From positions 1 through 9,231 of the forward strand of contig JAPOOH010000249.1 in the NCBI GenBank assembly GCA_026713505.1: a stretch of DNA of 9,231 nt, in the 5' to 3' direction. The position numbers were made by a program, and so were the translations under genes. Of the stretch, positions 5,648-9,231 are shown piece by piece (within the stretch, counting starts at the first letter, position 1; each line of letters opens with the position of its first letter). Origin of the DNA: Chloroflexota bacterium (GTDB taxonomy: Bacteria > Chloroflexota > Dehalococcoidia > Lucifugimonadales > Australimonadaceae). Below the pieces are notes generated by a model. It saw only the letters and a program-made list of their open reading frames with translations, was not told the DNA's origin and made no database searches.

Positions 5648-6784
5648 ATGACTACGGCGCTGCCCGACAGGAGATCGACCAACAGCTGGTGGCAGTCACC
5701 CTATGACCGCTGGCTCGTTTCCCAGGACGTACCAGTCTTCACCGGCTACTACGTAGAAGACCTGCGGACGATCGAGCTCGGCTGGTGGGAGTTGCGCGGA
5801 TGTCCCGGCGCGGTGCTCAACCTCGTCGGCCACCAGGGCGTCACCGAGGCGCACGTCCTCCAGATCCCTCCCGGCGGGACAATCCCTCCGTTCCGCATGG
5901 CGGCCGAAGAGATCGTGTATGTCGTCGAGGGGCAGGGCATCGCCACCGTCTGGACGGACGGATACCCGCCGATCAACTTCGAGTGGCAGAAGCGCAGCCT
6001 CTTCCGCATCCCGTCCAACTACCACTACCAGTTGAGCAACGCGCGGGGCGACCAGCCGGCGCTGACGCTCCACGTCAGCTACCTGCCGCTGATGATGAGC
6101 ATCCAGCCGCGCGAGGATTTCTTCTTCAACAACTCGTACGTCGACCCCACCGAGCTGTACGGCACCGAGGGCAATCCCTTCTCCGCAGAGGCCTACGCCG
6201 TGCGCGAGACGGTGGACCGCGGGGGCGTGAAGCACGAGACTCAGCAGTGGCACGCCAACTTCTTCCCGGACCTCAACGTCTGGGACAAGCTCAGGGCGTA
6301 CGGGGGTCCGAACCGGCGCGCCTTCGGAGCCGGCATCACCTTCCCCAACTCCGCCATCCGAACCGGGATGATGGTGCTGCCGCCCCAGCGCTACCGGGCT
6401 GCGCACCGCCACGGCCCCGGCGTCACCATCGTGGGCGTCTCGCCCGGCAACGGCTTCGCCGTCATGTACCCGGAGGGCGGCGAGAAGGTCGTCTGCCCCT
6501 GGACGGACGCGAGCGTCTTCGTCCCGCCGAACAACTGGTTCCACCAGCACCTCAACCCTGGCGGCACGCAGAACCGGCAGCTGCGCGTATTCCCACCCAA
6601 AGCGCTCATGGGCTACGACGGTGGGCTGAACAAGGACATCCCGTTCATCGAGGAAGACCCCTGGGTGCGGGAGCAGTTCGAGGCCGCGCTCGCCGAGGAG
6701 GGTCTGCCGTCGCTCATGCCGCCCCAGTTGTTCGAGGACCCGGACTACATCTGGGAAGACCCGGAGATGGACGACAAGGACTAG
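5648..6784 (+). CDS. Bicupin protein, gentisate-dioxygenase-like fold, substrate unknown
   Basis: 378 residues, no signal peptide, so cytosolic. It has two cupin domains. The N-terminal one contains IPPGGTIPPFRMAAEEIVYV (73-92), where the usual HxH metal ligands are replaced by Phe82 and Met84, though E87/E88 and His126 of motif 2 (IPSNYHYQLSN) remain. The C-terminal one has an intact-looking metal site: His253 and His255 in AHRHGPG, then His299 in PPNNWFHQHLN with N303. Length and fold fit gentisate/salicylate-type ring-cleaving dioxygenases, but those mostly use the N-terminal domain for iron, so the activity here is uncertain; an isomerase, decarboxylase or binding role is possible. The acidic tail (from about 345) is rich in Glu/Asp/Pro. 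An AGGAGG site (5635-5640) lies seven bases before the ATG. Last gene of the transporter operon, which suggests that it processes the imported compound. Confidence 0.85.
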   Translation: MTTALPDRRSTNSWWQSPYDRWLVSQDVPVFTGYYVEDLRTIELGWWELRGCPGAVLNLVGHQGVTEAHVLQIPPGGTIPPFRMAAEEIVYVVEGQGIATVWTDGYPPINFEWQKRSLFRIPSNYHYQLSNARGDQPALTLHVSYLPLMMSIQPREDFFFNNSYVDPTELYGTEGNPFSAEAYAVRETVDRGGVKHETQQWHANFFPDLNVWDKLRAYGGPNRRAFGAGITFPNSAIRTGMMVLPPQRYRAAHRHGPGVTIVGVSPGNGFAVMYPEGGEKVVCPWTDASVFVPPNNWFHQHLNPGGTQNRQLRVFPPKALMGYDGGLNKDIPFIEEDPWVREQFEAALAEEGLPSLMPPQLFEDPDYIWEDPEMDDKD

Positions 6785-6797
6785 GGGCAGGGCGTCG

Positions 6798-6827
6798 TTG
6801 ACATCGTAACCGACCACTGGGTACTGT
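6798..6827 (+). promoter_or_regulatory. Promoter of the 60-aa gene, predicted to make a leaderless mRNA
   Basis: A perfect -35 hexamer TTGACA (6798-6803) is followed after 18 bases by TACTGT (6822-6827), which fits TANNNT. Exactly six bases separate the -10 from the ATG at 6834, so the expected +1 is the A of the start codon. No Shine-Dalgarno is present in the space. The promoter begins 13 bases after the bicupin stop. Confidence 0.7.
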
Positions 6828-6833
6828 CTTCGT

Positions 6834-7016
6834 ATGGAGACGCCACGCGATGACCGTACCCAGGAAGTCGAGCGTCGCAGTCTGCCCCCATTGCCTAAGT
6901 GGAAGGCCGGGCCGTTCCTGATAGATATCTCCGACCGCGATGAGATGCAGCGCGCCTTCGACGAAGATGACGAGACTCTGCGCCCGTTCTTCACCCACGA
7001 AGACCAGCCGCGCTGA
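6834..7016 (+). CDS. Small acidic protein of unknown function
   Basis: 60 residues with 16 acidic and 10 basic residues, no membrane segment, no cysteine, so a small cytosolic protein. The N-terminal part is polar; the middle (LPPLPKWKAGPFLIDISDRD, 17-36) has a Pro-rich turn and one short hydrophobic strand; the rest is an acidic likely helix (EMQRAFDEDDETLRPFF, 37-53). I recognise no family. Coding is supported by the aligned promoter and the leaderless ATG rather than by a ribosome binding site. The gene ends 7 bp from the convergent helicase gene. It could be a small regulator or adaptor. Confidence 0.6.
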   Translation: METPRDDRTQEVERRSLPPLPKWKAGPFLIDISDRDEMQRAFDEDDETLRPFFTHEDQPR

Positions 7017-7023
7017 CCGCCCC

Positions 7024-9231
7024 CTACCCCACCGCTGCGCTGAGCTCCTCGCCTGACACGGGCGAGCCGTCGCGGTAGAGCACACTGTTGCCCACCACCG
7101 ACGGTACGCGTTGGCCGGGCGTGAGCACGCCCACGAGGTTCAGCGGGTCCGACCCCGACACGCGCACGACCTCGCCGGACGGCGCGCGGCGGTTCACGGC
7201 ACGCAGCGCGTCGACCGCCTCCGGCAGCGCGAACTGCTCGCCAACCAGGCCGGCGACGAACCGTCCGCCGCGTACCTCGCCCCGTGCCTCAGCACGTCGG
7301 TACGTCCGCACGAGCGCGCCCCACGGCGGGGCCATCGGCTCGCGCTCCAACAGCTCGCGCAGCATCACGCCGTACCGGCGCAGCAGCTGCGCCGCCCGTG
7401 CCTCGACCACGTCCTCCTCCGGCTCGACCGCCGGCGACTGCAGCAGCGACCAGCGGCTCCCCGTGCGTCCGAACGCGGCCTGCGCACGAGCGCGCGACGC
7501 GCCGGACCAGCGCGACCGCCGCTGAATGCGCTTGGCGACGCCGGAGACGAGCCCGCGCAGCGCGCCGAACCCGTCTGCCGTCACCCGTCCCGCCGCGACC
7601 AGCAGCCAGAGCGCTTCCTCCACCTCCGACGGCAGCCGCCGCGACCCGCGCACGATGTCCGGCATGAACGATGCTCCGCTCGATTCGAGGTACGCCAGCA
7701 CGTCCGCTGCTGCGCCGGTGAAGGTCGTGTCCTGGTCCGGCGGGTCGAGCAGCCACGTCACGTCCTCGCGCACCGCGAGCGTCACCGGGCCGTTCCTCGA
7801 GAGGGCAGCCGACGGCGGGGGTCCGTTGCGGCGCGCGAACCGCCCCCACGCCAGCTCGCCGCCGAGCGTCAGCGCGTCGAGCGTCGATGCGTGGAAGTCG
7901 GTCAGGCGGTTCATCAGCAGCCCGCTCTCCCAGGCGGCCGCAGCCGCCTCGAAGCCCTGCAGTTGCTCGACGACCTCGATAAGCCCGGCGTCGCCCGCGA
8001 GGCGTGTCCCCGGCGTGGCGTGCTGCCACTCCAGCAGGAAGCGGATGTAGCTCGCAACAGGCACCGGCTCGATCTCGCGCCGGAGCCGCCCGATGGTGCT
8101 CCGGTGGATGCGCGCCAGTATCCGGCGGTCGCAGAACTCCTCGTCCGTTGCGCCCGGTCGGAACCGCCCGCGCAGCAGCACGCCCTCCGACTCCAGCCGG
8201 ATCGCGGCCTGCGACACCGCACTCTCGCCCAAGGACAGCCGTTGCGCCAGTCCGCCCACCGTGAACGGCCCCGACGATTCCGCCCGTCCGCGCACGATCT
8301 CCGTGACCGCCTCAACGTCGTCGTCCTCGTACGCCGCGGCCACAACCGCGGCGCGTTCCGTGGCGTACCACAACGATAGTGCCGGTGCGTTGCGCGACCG
8401 CACCCTGCCCAGTTCGGCCAGCGCTGCCTCCCACGCGCGCCACGTCTCGGCGTCATCAGGGTGTTCCGCGAAGTCGTCTTGAGTCAGCACGACCAGCGAC
8501 AACAGCGCGTCGTGCAGTTCGTCCGCGTCGCGTATCGCGGGCCAGGCGTACGCCTCCTCCTCGGCGATGGCGTCGGGGCTGAGGGCGCCGAGGTCTCGCG
8601 AGTCCTCCGGCAGCGCGCGCCGGAGCGTGACCGCCCGGGCGCGGCGTTCCTCCAGCGGCGCGTCGTCCAGGAACGCGTACGGCATCGCGTTCAGCAACTG
8701 GTGCGAGAACGCCGATGGCTGGAGCGTGTCCTTGCCGAATACCTCTATCTCGCCGCTCTCAATGGCACGCAGCACACCCAGCATCCCCTCTGTGTCGAGC
8801 GCCTCGGTGAGGCAGTCGCGCAGCGTCTCGAACACGAGCGGATGGTCCGGCGGCTCGACCCTGCCGCCCACCGGCAGGTTGTCCTGGCATGCCGCCGCCG
8901 CGGGGAATACTGCAGCGAGCAAGTCGTCCGAGCGCATCCGTTGTATCGGCGTCGGTATCCGCTTGCCGCCGGCCTGGCGCAGCAGTGCGAGCGACCGCGA
9001 CGCCGTCCACCGCCAGCGCAGCGGGAAGATGGGCGACTGCAGCACCGCCTGCGTCAGCACGTCTTCGGCGGTTGCCGGTTTCAGGTAGCTGAACACCTCC
9101 TCGACGGGGAACGAGTGCTGCGGCCCGAGCGAGATGTTGATTCCTTCGTCCGTCGCCGCCGCCTGCAGTTCGAAGTTGAACCCGCCGCAGAACCGCTTGC
9201 GCAGCGCCCAGCCCCACGCGCGGCTGATGCG
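7024..9231 (-). CDS. lhr: Lhr-family DNA helicase, C-terminal part (partial at right edge)
   Basis: The frame stays open to the right edge, giving 735 residues up to the stop. Upstream of a GTG at 9096 it reads RISRAWGWALRKRFC then FELQAAATDEG and LGPQHSFP, so that GTG is internal and the N-terminus is outside the window. These motifs, with IQRMRSDDLLAAVFP (fragment residues 96-110), QDN (116-118), PYAFLDDAPLEER (184-196) and the terminal DPLNLVGVLTPG (695-706), are the signature of the region following the motor domains in Lhr (DEAD/H-associated domain and winged-helix C-terminal part). Lhr is an ATP-driven 3'-to-5' helicase involved in DNA repair. The Walker A and DEAH-type motifs would lie beyond the edge, so they cannot be checked. 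The C-terminus is complete; full bacterial Lhr is about 1,400-1,550 residues. Confidence 0.92.
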   Translation of the reverse strand, partial: RISRAWGWALRKRFCGGFNFELQAAATDEGINISLGPQHSFPVEEVFSYLKPATAEDVLTQAVLQSPIFPLRWRWTASRSLALLRQAGGKRIPTPIQRMRSDDLLAAVFPAAAACQDNLPVGGRVEPPDHPLVFETLRDCLTEALDTEGMLGVLRAIESGEIEVFGKDTLQPSAFSHQLLNAMPYAFLDDAPLEERRARAVTLRRALPEDSRDLGALSPDAIAEEEAYAWPAIRDADELHDALLSLVVLTQDDFAEHPDDAETWRAWEAALAELGRVRSRNAPALSLWYATERAAVVAAAYEDDDVEAVTEIVRGRAESSGPFTVGGLAQRLSLGESAVSQAAIRLESEGVLLRGRFRPGATDEEFCDRRILARIHRSTIGRLRREIEPVPVASYIRFLLEWQHATPGTRLAGDAGLIEVVEQLQGFEAAAAAWESGLLMNRLTDFHASTLDALTLGGELAWGRFARRNGPPPSAALSRNGPVTLAVREDVTWLLDPPDQDTTFTGAAADVLAYLESSGASFMPDIVRGSRRLPSEVEEALWLLVAAGRVTADGFGALRGLVSGVAKRIQRRSRWSGASRARAQAAFGRTGSRWSLLQSPAVEPEEDVVEARAAQLLRRYGVMLRELLEREPMAPPWGALVRTYRRAEARGEVRGGRFVAGLVGEQFALPEAVDALRAVNRRAPSGEVVRVSGSDPLNLVGVLTPGQRVPSVVGNSVLYRDGSPVSGEELSAAVG

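Noticed and set aside
5696..6994. Long minus-strand open frame opposite the bicupin gene
   Set aside because: Composition is antisense-like and the plus strand has cupin motifs, a strong ribosome site and operon context.
7111..8379. Long plus-strand open frame opposite the helicase gene
   Set aside because: It is Arg/Pro/Ala-rich low-complexity sequence typical of antisense frames in GC-rich DNA, and the minus strand carries the conserved helicase.
9094..9096. GTG at 9096 as the start of the helicase gene
   Set aside because: The frame continues open to the right edge and encodes conserved Lhr motifs upstream, so the GTG is internal.

Overview
The window looks like chromosomal DNA from a high-GC, free-living bacterium. 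The best guess is a member of the Chloroflexota (SAR202/Dehalococcoidia-like). That guess rests on the substrate-binding lipoprotein, whose lipidated cysteine is followed by a long Pro-Thr repeat linker, and on the general style of the transporter and cupin genes. It is a judgement from protein style, and an actinobacterial or other high-GC origin is not excluded. No mobile element, CRISPR array, rRNA or tRNA was seen.

Layout. (i) 1-1365, minus strand: a 12-TM MFS transporter of the fosmidomycin-resistance-like type, followed 50 bp downstream by the first 29 codons of another gene that runs off the left edge. (ii) 1366-1626: a divergent control region with a TTGACT/TAGCGT promoter, an inverted repeat with two competing partner arms, and an 8-bp leader hairpin. 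(iii) 1627-6784, plus strand: an apparent operon of a substrate-binding lipoprotein, a fused two-domain ABC permease, a 35-codon Arg-rich small ORF coupled at both ends (ATGA and TGATG overlaps), a membrane-anchored protein of unknown function, and a bicupin protein. No ABC ATPase is present. Two of the operon gaps hold strong hairpins without U-tracts. (iv) 6798-7016: a near-consensus promoter placed so that transcription should start on the ATG of a 60-aa acidic protein (predicted leaderless mRNA). (v) 7024-9231, minus strand: the C-terminal 735 residues of an Lhr-family helicase, open at the right edge and convergent with the 60-aa gene across 7 bp.

How they fit together. The central operon probably imports a small organic or metal-containing ligand: lipoprotein capture, then a FbpB/ThiP-type fused permease that borrows an ATPase encoded elsewhere. 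The cytosolic bicupin may act on the imported compound. The ligand cannot be read from the sequence. The points most worth a second look are the doubly coupled small ORF, the leaderless promoter, the hairpins between operon genes, and a bicupin whose N-terminal metal site has lost its histidines while the C-terminal site is intact.
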